Positions 31,703 through 44,429 of a stretch of 64,000 bases of DNA are shown in pieces (within the stretch, counting starts at the first letter, position 1; each line of letters begins with the position of its first letter). Source of the DNA: Echinometra lucunter (lineage: Eukaryota > Echinodermata > Echinoidea > Camarodonta > Echinometridae); NCBI GenBank assembly GCA_029962745.1, contig CM057157.1, positions 8,758,584-8,822,583 of the forward strand, given 5' to 3'. The translations under genes and the position numbers were made by a program. Below the pieces are notes generated by a model, which was given only the letters and a program-made list of their open reading frames with translations, ran no database searches and was not told where the DNA came from.

Positions 31703-32170
31703 TAGGTTCCCACTGTCGTGCGACTTGTCACGAACGCCACGATTGGCAATTCGTAGCCGATCGCGAAACTTTCACGTTTAGGGCAGCGTAACCCTTCCCC
31801 ATTTTGCCTCTATAGTACCTTGGGTGCAATTCTCAAAGGCTCCAAAACATTACAGATCACGGGAGATCGTGCGATCCCAACAGAGCTTAATGCGTTTGTC
31901 TTTTCCAAGGTTGATTCCCATAACCACGATTTCAAAGTACGATTAGATGCGATCTGTCGCGCTTTCATACGATCTGATGCGATGATTACGTTCGACAATT
32001 AATCGTACTGATCGCAGAAAATTGCTGAACCGTCCAAAATTTTTATACGATCAACACGAATGCCACTATTGACCTCAAAATCTGATGAGATCTGATTTGA
32101 TAAACACGATTACTCAACGACTACGACCCCGATTTCAATCGTGGCGCGAATCGTGATAATGGGAACATAG
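31703..32170. mobile_element. Inverted-repeat element with repeated ATCGTG/CACGAT motifs
   Basis: Ends TAGGTTCCCACTGTCGTGCG and CGAATCGTGATAATGGGAAC are inverse with mismatches, and the interior repeats ACGATT and GATCTGAT. The similar ORFs on both strands at 31.8-32.0 kb come from this symmetry. Confidence 0.55.
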
Positions 32171-32332
32171 AATAAGTGGTTCCATTCTATGAGATTTTAG
32201 AGTATTAAGTCAATTATACACTCTCAATAAGCTTATAATCGACTTGTCAGCAAACTAGTCACATGATTAGGGCCCGCAACGAACCCAAGTGGTTTGCGGT
32301 GTAATATAACCTCCGTTTTCTTCATACTCCTT

Positions 32333-32492
32333 GGGCCCGTTGCCTAAAACTTTTGCCGGAGTTTTTTTATGGCAAAATTTGAGGAAACTATGGCAAAAAA
32401 AAAAATTGCCATAGTTTTCCATTACATAAAAATTTGCCAGACTTTTTTTTTGCCAGAAGAAAAGTCTGGCAAAAGTTTTATGCAACGGGCCC
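32333..32492. mobile_element. Palindromic MITE, ends GGGCCCGTTGC
   Basis: GGGCCCGTTGCCTAAAACTT pairs with AAGTTTTATGCAACGGGCCC type sequence at the right end. The centre holds paired ATGGCAAAA and TTTTGCCAT blocks. Confidence 0.75.
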
Positions 32493-32851
32493 CTTATCTA
32501 TTAACCCATAGAATGTAAGATTAAGTATTTAAACAGGTTTTTTTTTTACGAATTCTTGCCGTACATAGATCATGTAGATAAATCTAAGGTGATTTCTGTG
32601 TTAATATGATCCAAGTTAATATCACATGATTGTGTTGATCGTAGGCCTATTTACCTTTCCTTTATGAAGACAAAAAAAGCACTAAATGCGATGGGGACAG
32701 AGATATAAAGAAAACCCTTTGACTCCTGGTAGGAATGAATTACATATACATTTCCAGCTTTGTGTGTGAGGGTGTGTGTGTTTTTACGGGTATGTGTGGG
32801 TGTGCGCGTGTGTGTGTGGAAAAACAGGAAAAAGTTTGTGTATTTGTGGAG

Positions 32852-32970
32852 GTGCCGTGGTCGAGTGGTCTAAGGCGCTTGACTGGAGACGCGAAAGTCG
32901 GGGGTTCGATCCCCGCGGTACGGCACTTATGCCCTTGAGCAAAGCATTTTATCTGCATTGCTCTTTTATC
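32852..32970 (+). mobile_element. tRNA-derived SINE, well-preserved head
   Basis: 32852-32926 has a 7-bp acceptor-like pair (GTGCCGT with ACGGCAC), an A box (TGGTCGAGTGGTCTAAGG) and a B box (GGGTTCGATCCCC), then the SINE body CTTATGCCCTTGAGCAAAGC. The anticodon arm is irregular and there is a SINE tail, so a functional tRNA gene is unlikely. Confidence 0.7.
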
Positions 32971-33663
32971 GTGCATCATATAAATGAAAATGCTATAGGC
33001 ATTATTGATACCAACGTGTGCACGTGTTTCAAAAAAAGTATTTGTGTGTGGGGGAGGGATGGAGGCTCAGGTCTATGCATTTCAAGCAACTGTCACATTA
33101 CCCATAAAAGTGACATCCGAAATACAACAATATAAATTTCCAGTTTCACCGATGTCATATGCACTGATGCCGACCCCTTTAGGAGCAATATTTATTTAAT
33201 CCCCTAGCCAAATACGTTTTCTCCCGAAGTGCCCCCCAGCTGCGACGGACAAGCCCTCCCCTCGCATACATTCATCATCGTTAGTGGTCATAATTTTGCT
33301 AATCAGACATTATAGCTGAACCCTTCCCGGTATGCAAAGAAAAACGGTTACATGTCAATTAATCGGCCCTAGAGGCATGTAATGATGTTTGCCTTTTTAC
33401 TCTTCGGTCCGAGTCACATTTAATCTCGCAAGACAACCCTGATGAAAATTCGATGATCATAATCAAATTTCGATGAAATGCTGTTATTTCCGAGTCCGGG
33501 TGAAGCGTAAAGTTAGATTGATGAATGCGCATCAATGGCTAAGAAATGAACGACCATGCAGTACAGGCTTGTGGGGTAGGCTTTTACAATTTATACTTAA
33601 TTAGTACAGAGCATATTCCACGTACATATAAAAAATGAAAGGTGTATCAATCATAAGCGGCTA

Positions 33664-34040
33664 TTGTATAAATACTTAATTCAGTTTCTGAAGCCATAGG
33701 TTTGCATATACATACAGAAGAAAAAGAGATGATTTCAAGAGTATTGATAAATATCGTAATCGTTTTATCATGTTATTCTGGGTTGCAGGTAGGACGTATT
33801 ATGCACTATGGAAGTTTGATAATCAATTCATCATTAATTCTTGGAATATTAAATTTTGATGAAATTTCTTGTTTAATTCAAACAGTAATGCGCAATGGCA
33901 TAATAGACGTAGTCCAGAGCAGCCCCCACCTTCTTGTAGGTCAAGAAGATAAAGTAATAAATCTGGCCGTATAAGCTTCAAATCAGTGAGTTAATGCCAC
34001 TATTGAATTTGAATTATACAAAGGAGAAATAAATTAGACC
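33664..34040 (+). CDS. Candidate small secreted-peptide gene
   Basis: TATAAATA (about 33667) is followed 62 bases later by ATG at 33729, opening an 81-codon frame that stops at 33974, with AATAAA at about 34026. The N-terminus MISRVLINIVIVLSCYSGLQ looks like a signal peptide. The rest (VGRIMHYGSLIINSSLILGI and on) is unfamiliar. An upstream in-frame ATG exists at 33702. The phrase CAGGTAGGA after the signal could instead be a splice donor. No homology is known and chance is quite possible in AT-rich DNA. Confidence 0.25.
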
Positions 34041-35448
34041 ATTTTGTATTATTATGAAATGATAGCATCAGGATATGTTATCAGTCTAAGATGTGGAATA
34101 ACCATCATCTGAAGTTTAAGAGGTAAAATTGAATAAACATTTATCGTCACCACAGCGTTGGCATCGATATCTATGTCATGAAACACATTAGTTACTGATG
34201 TAAATCCATTTAGATAATTATTGTATGATATTATATCTCATTTCCTTTCTCCACGTGTTCACCGACATCGGGATCATTTGTATTCCGATGATCGAGAAGG
34301 CCTTGCCTTTCAAAGTGAAGTTTCATCAAGCGGTGCAAAAAGTCATCGATTTTCCATGGCGTAACCAAGAGACCCATTCTGCTTTTCTATTTGTTTAATA
34401 AACTCTACCATCGTGTCTTGGTTTTTGCATGATGACAAGCAAGGCCATACAGACTGTTGGGTGAAAATACATGAGCACTATTTTCCAAATGCTCGATAAT
34501 GATGATTACAGAATGGTGGACATTTATCATGTTTATTGCTAGTGTTTGTGTTAGTTCATTAACATAAAAGCATGTTTATGTCGCATGGGATCGGGCCTGT
34601 TCTGATGCAATTATAATGATAAATAGATCGATTCAACGAATTGGAAGACGTTTGAATTGATATAGTTTTCATCTGAAGGCTAAGAAGCAAGCGTACGGTA
34701 TGTGCGTGTAAGTGAGAAAAAAGAGGACATACGGCGAAAAGTCCTATCAGAGGAAATTGATATTGAGGATCAATGTATGATCGAAGGCACAGCGGCATCG
34801 ACCTGGTTTCGAATCGAAACGAAGGGGAACGAGATCATTACTCTACCACTGAGCCATTGTTGCCTTCTATTTTCTTCAGGCTTTATTCGTTGAAAATGAT
34901 ACGGTTATGGTTTGAGTTGATTGGGGTTTTAAAGACATTGGTTAACATTGTTATGATTTTTTAAAAATCTTGTTTTGTTACTTGAAAATGGGATAAACAT
35001 AAAGGTTATAGTGTAAAAATACCATTCTGAAAGTTTCAAACTATAATATCCACAGGAATTATTTTAAATATCAAAAATGTGAACCAATGTTTGAAAAATA
35101 TACGAGGGTCGGTTGCACAGAATAGACATAAGAAGTACACATGCGCGTATGACTCACCTTACCGTACTGTGTGTATTGGCGTATCACGCTGCGGGAGGCA
35201 CATAACGGCATTTTCAAATTCAAGCAAAGTGGTCCTCTTAGTGATTGTCTTGTGAGACGAAGGATAATAAAATCGCCGTTTGCGTCTAATTTATACTTTT
35301 TCATTCCAAATTATGATTGGTTTCAGTTTTTTTTTAGTACAAATACAAGTACTCATACACATGTTTCATCTTAGTTTGAGAATTTTTTAAATCAACTACT
35401 CACAAAGTTAACCAATGCCTTTCAGTTAAGTTTATGGTTAAGATTATA
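34041..35448. other. Mostly nothing; tRNA-like fragment at 34800-34862
   Basis: 34800-34862 on the minus strand has TGGCTCAGTGGTAGAGTAA and GATTCGAAACC, a SINE head like that at 29.5 kb. At 35150-35295 on the minus strand a TATAAATT and, 130 bases on, GGTAAGGTGAGT could mark a promoter and first exon, but this is weak. Confidence 0.4.
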
Positions 35449-35677
35449 CAGGGGCGGCGCCAGGGTATTTTGATGGGGAAGGGGGGGGGGGGGGGGGCAG
35501 GTGACCGACATGTGAGTTTATGCACGTTTATATGATCAAGTAGGGATATTATAAAGTGGTATGACTGCCCTCCCTTCCCCACATTCTTCTTTCTTGGTAG
35601 TCGTATATTTCTTTTTCCATTGATCACTTGAAAAATCACAAGGGGCGGCTGGCCCCCTCCCCGTAACGCCGCCCCTG
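35449..35677. mobile_element. hAT-like MITE, ends CAGGGGCGGCG
   Basis: CAGGGGCGGCGCCAGGGTAT at the left, CGTAACGCCGCCCCTG at the right, an internal G-run and the phrase CACTTGAAAAATCACA. Same family as 38951-39219, 48680-48885 and 59936-60166. Confidence 0.8.
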
Positions 35678-37151
35678 GGGTCATAGATGTGTATAAGGTC
35701 CTGTGTCTAGGTCTGAAGTTGCAAAATTCGATTAGTGTTTATAATCAACTCTAGGTGCGACATATTATATGCTAAGGCGACAACATCAACGGCTCTGGTT
35801 GTCAAAACTATACGGCTAGGGTTTATTAGGGCTTGGGTTGAGATCATGGCTAAGGTTAGGGTTAGGTTTAGGTTTTGACTCAATAATGAATTAGGTACAG
35901 TTTAAGAAACTGATGCAGGGCAGTTGTCCCCGGATTTGTCGTACCTATTTATGTAGGAAAATATTCGTAGAATAAAAAAATAAGGAACACTCTCATACGT
36001 TGTGACTAAAATGACTTACAGTTTGCTTTAATGCCATATTAACGTCAAATTGCAATATTACAAATTGATTTTTTTTTTTATTGATTTAAATCACCGTGTG
36101 AATAACTGAAAATATGCTGAGTGGAACCTTGCTCAAGAGCCGAAATGGAACGAAAACTAGAAGTGTTCAAATAAAGAGACGGAGGTGCGCAGCAAGAAAG
36201 AAAAAAATGAGAAAGAAAGAAAGAAAAGATTGAAAGGAAGAAAGAAAGAGGGAGAATAATGTAATGTCACGTTTGATACTGATTTAAAAGCGGAACCACA
36301 CTCAAACTATATGTAACCTGTTACGTTGAGTCAGAATGAGATTTTTTGTTGTTGATTGATTCATGTTTTCTGTTTTGTAAGCTTTGATTTAATATATAGC
36401 TAAACTATAGAGAGAGAGAGTATAAGTAGAGATAATAGCTTTTGAAACTTAAGAAGAGTGGGGTCTGGAAATGGATTTTTAAGAGAAAAACGCTTCCAAA
36501 GTTCGACTTCCGTTTTGACTTCACGCCGCAAATGTTCGTCTTTAAGGTCAACTAGATTTTTAGAAAGACCTTAGCAAATTTTTTTTAATTATCTCTTCTC
36601 ATGAAAACCTAAGGTTTAAATCAATTAAGTCATGAATTCAAACACTTTGAGGGATAACAAAGCAAATAGTTTTCACGGCATTCAAAACACTTTCCGCGGA
36701 GACTCGTACGATGTAATCGCGCTATTGTTTATTTTAAGGAGCCTTCCATGACTTTATACTCTTCTTTGTTTTCACAGCAAGGGCTTCAAAAGTTATCATT
36801 TTTGGAGTCATTTTTGCAAGGTAATTTGTAGACATGGTACGATGTTTTAGGAGGCTTTGCAGGACCTTTTATTTTTCTAAATCTATCATGAAAAAAGTAC
36901 ATCGATGTTTGTTTTCGGAAGTTGGGTGTAGTTTTTCCTTTACCTGTTTACTCCCTTTTTGCGCTCATCAAGTCTGCTTTCAAAAGAAATCTCTACAGCC
37001 AACCGTCATTAAAAACTGAAAAAGCTAACTTTTTTAACTTCTTGCTTTTAAAAGAGTTGAAAATAGAAATTGCCGATGCCCAAAGAATAAGAATTTACAC
37101 CCACCCTCTCCAGATGATCATTTCGTTTCAACTGTTCTTCGAAATTACGTA
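35678..37151. other. Nothing recognised
   Basis: A GGTTAGGGTTAGG stretch near 35850 is too short to be telomeric. ORFs near 36.8-37.2 kb lack coding features. Confidence 0.4.
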
Positions 37152-38443
37152 CAGTTGGGGCCAGAAGTTAACATACACCTGGCAGAAAAACAGTTTTTTT
37201 TTCTCAAATTTTCATCATCTTTTGTTGCCAAAACAGTTTCATTTCTAATTATATCAGACAAACTGAATGTCTGCCTCATGTTCATGCTTTATATTTCATA
37301 TATGATACACAATTATGGTTCATATTATCTGTATTTCTGGAAAATCACTGGGTCAAAAGTTTACATAGGTCCCCCTGTTGTAGTTGAAAAATGCTCTTAA
37401 ACGGGTGTTATCAAATTGATGATGGCTTTCAGGTGGACCTTGTTTTATATAAAGGACTCTGGAATATGATAATGATAATCATTTTGGTTTTTGGGGTTGC
37501 TGGTCTTGGAGCAGGGGCTTCTCCCTTGGAACAGGGGCTTCTCCCTTTCCTTGCAGCCTCTCAGACCATGATGATGGAGGATCTGCGTGATGTTAAAGGT
37601 TGATATCTTGCTTCCTAAAGCCTCTGGATCCTGGCAAATGTCTCTCTCTGCCATCCATAGGTTAAGCTGAACTGTGGACAAGTCTGCGTTCTGCTGTTCA
37701 GGTGAGTTTCTGCTTTCTACCTGATCTTGGCAGAGTCTGTAATGTCCCAAGAATGTTAACCTTGTGTCTGATGGTTTATACAGAAGCCTCAAGGTATGCT
37801 GAAAGTCTTGGATATTACTCCTAAAGAGGAGCCCATCTTGTGTAAATCAACGACTCGCTACTTGAGGTCTACTCTATACTCCTTAGACTTTCAAATATAG
37901 TGCTCATGTTGCAATGCTGATCAACAGTCACTGGTGTTAGCTGTAAAGACACCAACTGGGGATCCCTACAGTAACTTTTGGTCAAGTTTTGGACTCTAAT
38001 CTATTGACATAGACAACAGTCATTTCATCAAGTCAATTTCTGGTTATGTTTGTAAGGATGGAGTGTCAGTCCTGCTTCAAAGGCCTCCGGAAGCAATATT
38101 CAAATGTCATACTATCATTATCACATTCCAGAGTCCTTTAAATAAAACAAGGTCCACCTGAAAGACATAATTGATTTGTTAATGCCACTTTCTAAAGCAT
38201 TTCTTAAGTAGAACAGATGGTGTATGTAAACTTTTGACCCATTGATTTTTCAGAAATATAGATAAAGTAAACCATAATATAAATAATTATGTATCATATA
38301 TGAAATATAAACCATGAACATTAAGTAGACACACAATTTGTCTGATTCAATTCAAAATAAAACTGTTTGGGTGACAAAAGATGATGAAAATTTGAGAAAA
38401 ACTGTTTTTCTACCAGGTGTATGTAAACTTCTGGCCCCAACTG
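37152..38443 (-). mobile_element. Tc1-like element with about 330-bp inverted repeats and a transposase remnant
   Basis: The ends CAGTTGGGGCCAGAAGTTAA and CTTCTGGCCCCAACTG start inverted repeats traceable for about 330 bp on each side (for example TTTCAGGTGGACCTTGTTTT at 37429 with its inverse near 38145). Between them, the minus strand at 37445-37792 reads ITQILHHHGLRGCKEREKPL, like the HTH/linker part of Tc1 transposases. No DDE catalytic part was recognised, so it is defective. Confidence 0.8.
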
Positions 38444-38950
38444 AACTTGTTTCCTAATCTCGCCTCAGTTCCTTTTTCTCTATCTCTGCAAAGTAAAAGC
38501 AAACTTTCCTTTTCGTTCTCTCTCTAATCTTGAAGATTAAACAGCAATAAAATAAATTTCCCACATTTTGACATCTTTCATGATTTCCAACCTTTTCTCG
38601 AGTTCTCGTCTATACTTCTGTCTCATTTTGATGTGACGAGTTACAGACTCGTTAATGTCACTGCATATTGTTTCATTTACAATAATAAAGAGATTATCCT
38701 GACAACTTTGTATTTCTAAATTGAATTCCTAGTAATGCGTATGAAAGATTTCAATAAGTGAATAACGCGAAATCGGTCCAAAGTGTCAGGCAAGATTATC
38801 AAATAGCCGACACGGTAAGTGCAACCAAGTGAAACGTTAAAAGGTTTTTAAAAAAGAAAAAACAATTAAATGCAGATGGAAATGTGACGTCTTCCCCTTT
38901 GACAGAATTTGGTTAACAATTTGTAAAGCAAGCTCCTTGTTCACATTCAA

Positions 38951-39219
38951 TCAGGGGCGGCGCCATGGTATTTTGATGGGGGGGGGGGGGGGGCAAGATG
39001 ACCCACAGGTAAATTTGTTTACGTTTTAAATGAAAAAGAAAAGGTTATTATATAGTTGAATGACCCAGCCCTCTCTTTTTTCATACTCTTTCTTTCTTCT
39101 TCTTCTTCCTCTTTTTTTCTTAGCTCCTGATTTTTCTTCCTTTTCTCCTCTTTTTTTTTTGGATCGCTTGAAAAATCATAGGGGGCGATCGCCCCCTGCC
39201 CCCTGTAGCGCCGCCCTTG
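38951..39219. mobile_element. hAT-like MITE, second copy
   Basis: CAGGGGCGGCGCCATGGTAT at the left and GCGCCGCCCTTG at the right, with flanks CATTCAAT / CATCCAAC as a diverged 8-bp target duplication. It contains a G-run and a long pyrimidine stretch. Confidence 0.8.
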
Positions 39220-39320
39220 CATCCAACGTTACAACGTTGTCTTCCGCCATTTACATAACTGTATACTTGTAAAAGAAAATAGCCTAGGCTACATACTTGC
39301 ACCTTTAGTCGTATATAAAC

Positions 39321-39665
39321 ATGAAAGGAAATTCTTTAAAAACCCTTCTAACTCAACCGGTGATCGGAATAAAAATAGGAGGTGCAACAGACTTTCGAAA
39401 AACGTTAATCTTCATTACCAAGCCAGTTGGAGAGGACTTAAAGCCGTTAGGTCCCTGGTTGCTTTCTTACGTGTACAAGCGTACATATAAACATGCTATA
39501 AGTCCAGCAAAGTTGGGCGAAATTAAACATCAACTATCAGTCACCATGCACCGTCAATTAAAAAGGCATAGACTTTTAAAACATCTGTCTTATTCGAATA
39601 AGGCTCGGCCTGATCAGGAATTGCGCAGGATGTATTCAACAAAATGTGTTGAAACTGTACTGTAA
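39321..39665 (+). other. Unassigned 114-codon open frame
   Basis: Starts MKGNSLKTLLTQPVIG and stays open through KARPDQELRRMYSTKC. Composition is not repetitive, but TATATAAAC lies only a few bases before the ATG. No domain is recognised and there are no splice or poly(A) signals. Possibly chance or a relic. Confidence 0.2.
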
Positions 39666-40435
39666 GCCAAAGCAGGAAACTTCATTTCAAAACCATAATA
39701 ATTTGAACATATCAACTGAGACAAGTATTCATACAAGTAAAAGTGTTTCAGGCTCTCATAGTCCGAAAACATCTATCCAAACAGTCACCAATCCATGATT
39801 TGGTATCATAACGTTTGTGAATCAAGTCAGCACTGAATTGGGCGTTTAAATTTCATTCTGTAGGTAAGTGAAGTGACTTATTTTTATTAAGTCAGAAAAA
39901 GCCCACCATAAACACAAATTATATCAGTGACATATCAAATCGGACATGCGAAATTTACTGAGAAAACTGAATAGACACCTTATCATATCAGAATGAGACA
40001 CAAAGGGGGGGGGGGGGTCAAGGTCGTACGCTTAATAACAATTAATTTCATTTCACTGATGACAGCATCGTGGTCATGACCGTACTGACCACAGTGAATT
40101 ATTATCCCTTTACAAACCTGGAACTTTCGATATCCCCTCCTGTATAGCCCTTGTATCATGGCGTCCATTCCGTTAGCCCCTAGTGGCGTTTAAAAGAGTT
40201 GTTTAAAACTCTTTTGACCATAATGCTAAATAAATTTTTGACGAGCCTTCTTATATCAAATGAATTCCACATTTTTTAACCGCCACTTCTTCTGTTTTCA
40301 AAATTTCTGTTGCTGTTGGTGGGGATATAACTTAAAAACCAGTTTTAATCAAAACACTTATCGACCCCCTCCCCAAGAAAATCTGGTGTCGGTGCTAAAT
40401 TTTTGTTCACTGGATGCTGGGCTCGCTTGGCAAAT

Positions 40436-40436
40436 T

Positions 40437-40486
<50 letters not shown>

Positions 40487-40541
40487 TATCATCATCACAT
40501 CACCATCATCATCATCATCATCATCATCATCACATCACCAC

Positions 40542-40577
<36 letters not shown>

Positions 40578-40580
40578 TAT
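40436..40580 (+). repeat. ATC microsatellite
   Basis: (ATC)n with TTATC and ACATCACC interruptions. PolyH, polyS and polyI ORFs are artefacts. Confidence 0.95.
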
Positions 40581-41603
40581 AAACACTGTGCTGTTGATGA
40601 TTTTTGCTCCATACTTCTACTTTTTCTTAAGCCCATGACGTGATTCCTTTTGTTTAATACAAATAGCAGCCTGTATTGAATTATATCTGTACACGGAGTA
40701 AAGAAACCATTGGAATGTAAACGTGGATTTTTGCTCTGTTTCATAGTTTAAAACTTTTATTCATTTATTACAATCTTTTTTATATACAAGGTGGTCGTTT
40801 TGAAAATGAACATTGCTCCTCCAAGGGACCCTGCTTGTATGTAATGGAAACAACATTGCAATAACCATTACAATATTATAAAAGAAGAATATTAAAGAAA
40901 AAACCCAACGCAGTACTGAAGTTTCATGTTGCGCTATAGGGGAGTACTTCTATTTCTATATAATTCAGACAATTTTTGTTCAATCGATATTGAGAAAAAA
41001 GAAATGGTGTGAAGACACCCGCAGACACTGAAGTTGACTGAAAGGCTAGGTTCAACCTTGACTCCTTATAGACGAGCAGTGTATGATCCAATTGAACCTA
41101 TCGATCGAAATTGAAATGTCTGTAATTAAATGACAAACCCTGTTTGAACTTGGTTAAACTATTGAATTAACCTCTCTCTCCAAATTGATCCGGTTCGCTG
41201 TATGGCAAGCAGTTTCTCTAGTCATAAATGGTGGCAAGCAATTAGAGAAACGGGTGTCAAATATCCGTTAACGTCTAGAAAACGAGAACCCTGTTTAATT
41301 TAGCAAACAGATTCTGCTGCCAGAAACAGAGATGAGATATTTATTTCTGTTTGCTTTAGAATACCAGAACATGCTCAATGGCTCAGTGGAATTTATCCTT
41401 GATAATTACAATTAGGAAAGAAATAATTTGTACGTACTAAAACATACATATTCAGCTATTCAGCTTTATATAAAAGAGTAAGCATAAGAATGGCGGTATA
41501 TATGTCTCCCGCTTTGCTTTTGCGTATAATTTTCCGTTTGCTTTTAATGAAACCATGTAGTATCTGTAGTCAAATGATCTTCATCAGTTCAACAATTAAC
41601 CTA
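40581..41603. other. Nothing recognised
   Basis: AT-rich, with short imperfect repeats of TTGAACCT and AATTGA only. Confidence 0.35.
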
Positions 41604-42175
41604 TTAAAGGAAACTAACACCCTGAAGTCAAGAAGTCCTTAAAGCAAGATAAGACGGAATAAAACAAATCACCAAAAATTGAACGAAATCGGACATGTAA
41701 TAAGAAAGTTATGGCTATTTCTGTATGACCTTTTTTTGACAGTACCATTGCTATCGATGACATCGATTTGTGGACAACTCTCAAAGCTTGCCTATAAATT
41801 TAAGGATGGTAGAAGCTTAAACTACACTTGTAACTCTCAATATGTTTTATTCAACATTTTAATTTTGCTTAAAATTTGCACATTTCCTTAAAGTAGGGGT
41901 GTTTTCTCCACTACAGTTCTGGGATAAGAAGAATGGAAACATGTGTTCTTCAAGACAATAAAAACACATGTGAAATTCTGTGTATAAAACTTATTGAAAT
42001 TTATCCACACATTATCACTAATATATGGCAGTGTAAAAACAGAAAATTTCATATGTTGTATAGACATAATTTCTTATTCCTTGTCCAATTTCGTTCAAAT
42101 TTGGGCTGGTCTGTTTTTATTCTGTCTTAGCTTGATTTAAAAACTACTTGACTTAAGGGTGTCAGTTTCCTTTAA
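41604..42175. mobile_element. Foldback element, ends TTAAAGGAAACT
   Basis: TTAAAGGAAACTAACACCCT at the left pairs with GGGTGTCAGTTTCCTTTAA at the right. The similar TAAAGGAGAATG ends at 52.0-52.5 kb suggest a related superfamily. Confidence 0.7.
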
Positions 42176-42754
42176 CCAATGTACATGATAGTTACAGTTT
42201 CCATTTTCAGCTGTTTTAGTCTAATGGTATTTCTAAATATAACCACTGCAAAGATAAGGTTAAGATTAAAACTTAGATAACTAATGTCGCCAGAAAGGGG
42301 GTGGGGTAGTGAAAGCTGTCAAAAGAAAATATCATAGCCCACATTCGCCCATGATTTTAAACCAGCCATTTTCAAGCATCCCTCTGGATCTTCTGGTCAG
42401 AAAAATAATAGTCACTGAGATTCGCAGACGTTAAGTTATGATCAAATAAAATTACGTTGAGACCTTCTATTTTTTTGCGCTTTTCTCATGATAAACCCTT
42501 ACACACAACATGCACAAGGGAAACAATAATCCCTGGTTAATATTTCAACAGAATGCATGGTCAGACATGACTGTATCATTGATGATGAGTATATTCTTGG
42601 ATCAATAAAATTGTAGAATATCATTCTACCACCATACCCTCTGTCAATATTCTTTATTTATTTGGAAAGTGTATACAGACGTACTCAAATATTTTATTTT
42701 TGGAAGAGATATGCATTTTTGGTTTTATCTATACAACAAGCATGCCAAGTACGT

Positions 42755-42781
42755 GAGTATATATATATATATATATATGGA

Positions 42782-42819
<38 letters not shown>

Positions 42820-42821
42820 CT
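42755..42821. repeat. AT and GT dinucleotide repeats
   Basis: (AT)n, then ATGG and (TG)n, then (TA)n again. A YI-rich ORF across it is an artefact. Confidence 0.9.
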
Positions 42822-43774
42822 TCAGGAATGTCTTAAGTACTTTTGTCAATAAAAGATGGGCATTTCACTACCTTAAGAGCGAGGAACGCATACAGAGCGA
42901 ATCATTTGAATTGGAAGAAATAAGACAGAAATAGAAATTAGACCAAACTCTGACGATATAGTCAACTTCAATTAAGAGAATGGAAGCCAGTGGAGAAACA
43001 GATAAGGACATTGAGATGTATAATTCATATAGCGCAGGTACTATACATCGGTCATGTCATGCATGTCAGATCAAAGCATCAGAAGACAAAGTTATTAAAA
43101 TGATACGATCCTCAAGTCCCATATTTAATTCTTCATCATGCTAAACGAGTAACAAATTTGATATTTCACGTTTACAATCCTATTACTTTTATAGCTCTTG
43201 GCATTATTTAGCATCACGCTCACTAAGTCATAATACTCCTCAATTAGACTACTCCCTGAATAGAGCTACAGTCTATTGAACATATTGAATGCTTCACTAA
43301 CCATTTTAATTTCCATAATTGGTCCTGGGTTTTCAATAATTTTGCGCTCACGAGAGAAAAAAGGTCTCCCCCTTTTTAGGGTGGCCAGATTATGGGCGGA
43401 AATTGCAAAACGAAAACGAAATAAAAGTGCAATGATCCGCGCCATTGCCGATTAGAAGTACATTTTATGTAAAAAACGATCCAGAAGATATGGGTTCATA
43501 TCAATGGAACTTTCTTGGTTTTGGCTATTGTGTTTCTGAAGGGGTATTAAGACAAGGCTCTTATTCATGACTTCAAAATAAATGAATGTATTTGACTTTT
43601 GACAAAGTAGATAATGAAATACTCACATAATATGAAGAGTCATTCTTTTTTTGATCCGTATACGTATGGGATCGATATGGCACTGCCACTTATAAACATG
43701 GCGGCCAAGGTGAAAACTATTATGATTTAAATATCATAGGGCAATTGCCGCAATTACAAAGTAATGAGTGATCT
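42822..43774. other. Nothing recognised
   Basis: No exon or repeat was identified. Confidence 0.35.
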
Positions 43775-43937
43775 GGGCACCGTTTCATGAAAGTTGTCAG
43801 CGCTGACAAGTTGTCAGTCACATAGTAACAGTCAGTGATCAGTTCTTCTCAGCGATCAAAACCAAGGATTTTACTGAAATTCAGTTGTCAGTGACTGACA
43901 ATTCGTTAGTGCTGACAACTTTCATGAAACGCCCCCC
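43775..43937. mobile_element. Palindromic MITE (GGGCACCGTTTCATGAAAG family), copy 1
   Basis: Ends pair over at least 35 bp (CATGAAAGTTGTCAGCGCTG with its inverse). The centre AACCAAGGATTTTACTGAA is shared with the copy at 63.5 kb. Confidence 0.85.
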
Positions 43938-44383
43938 TGGTGTTATTATTAGCTCGGTGAGTCTCGTTTACTCTTTAAAGTACATACAAATTAATACTGG
44001 ATGAGTATTCTCAAACCTTAGTGACCGAATGAGCAAAAAAATATTCACCAATGTGCAATTTATTCACAACATTTGGTTGAATAACACACCAAATTGAATA
44101 AAATAGAAAAATACTCATTTGCCATGTCACTATAGTGTCAAACGAATAAAAATCATATTTGTGCGTTTCAGTCTAAGTCTGATGAGTTGATATTCACATT
44201 ATGTGTGTCACTGTAGTCATGGTAGTGTTAACGATTATTTGGTTTTTGAGTAAAATTAACCAAATATTATTTTTGTGTGTGCCACAATACCTGCAAGTAA
44301 AACATTCATGAAATGTCTTTTTGTCAAGTTTCAGGGAGGCGACTGATGTCTTTGTCCAAAAAGAGGGAGAAAGAGAGAGAGAG

Positions 44384-44429
<46 letters not shown>

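Noticed and set aside
32852..32926. A tRNA gene
   Set aside because: A and B boxes and acceptor pairing are present, but the anticodon arm is irregular and a SINE body follows.
37391..37603. 70-codon plus-strand ORF
   Set aside because: Complement of the Tc1-like transposase remnant.
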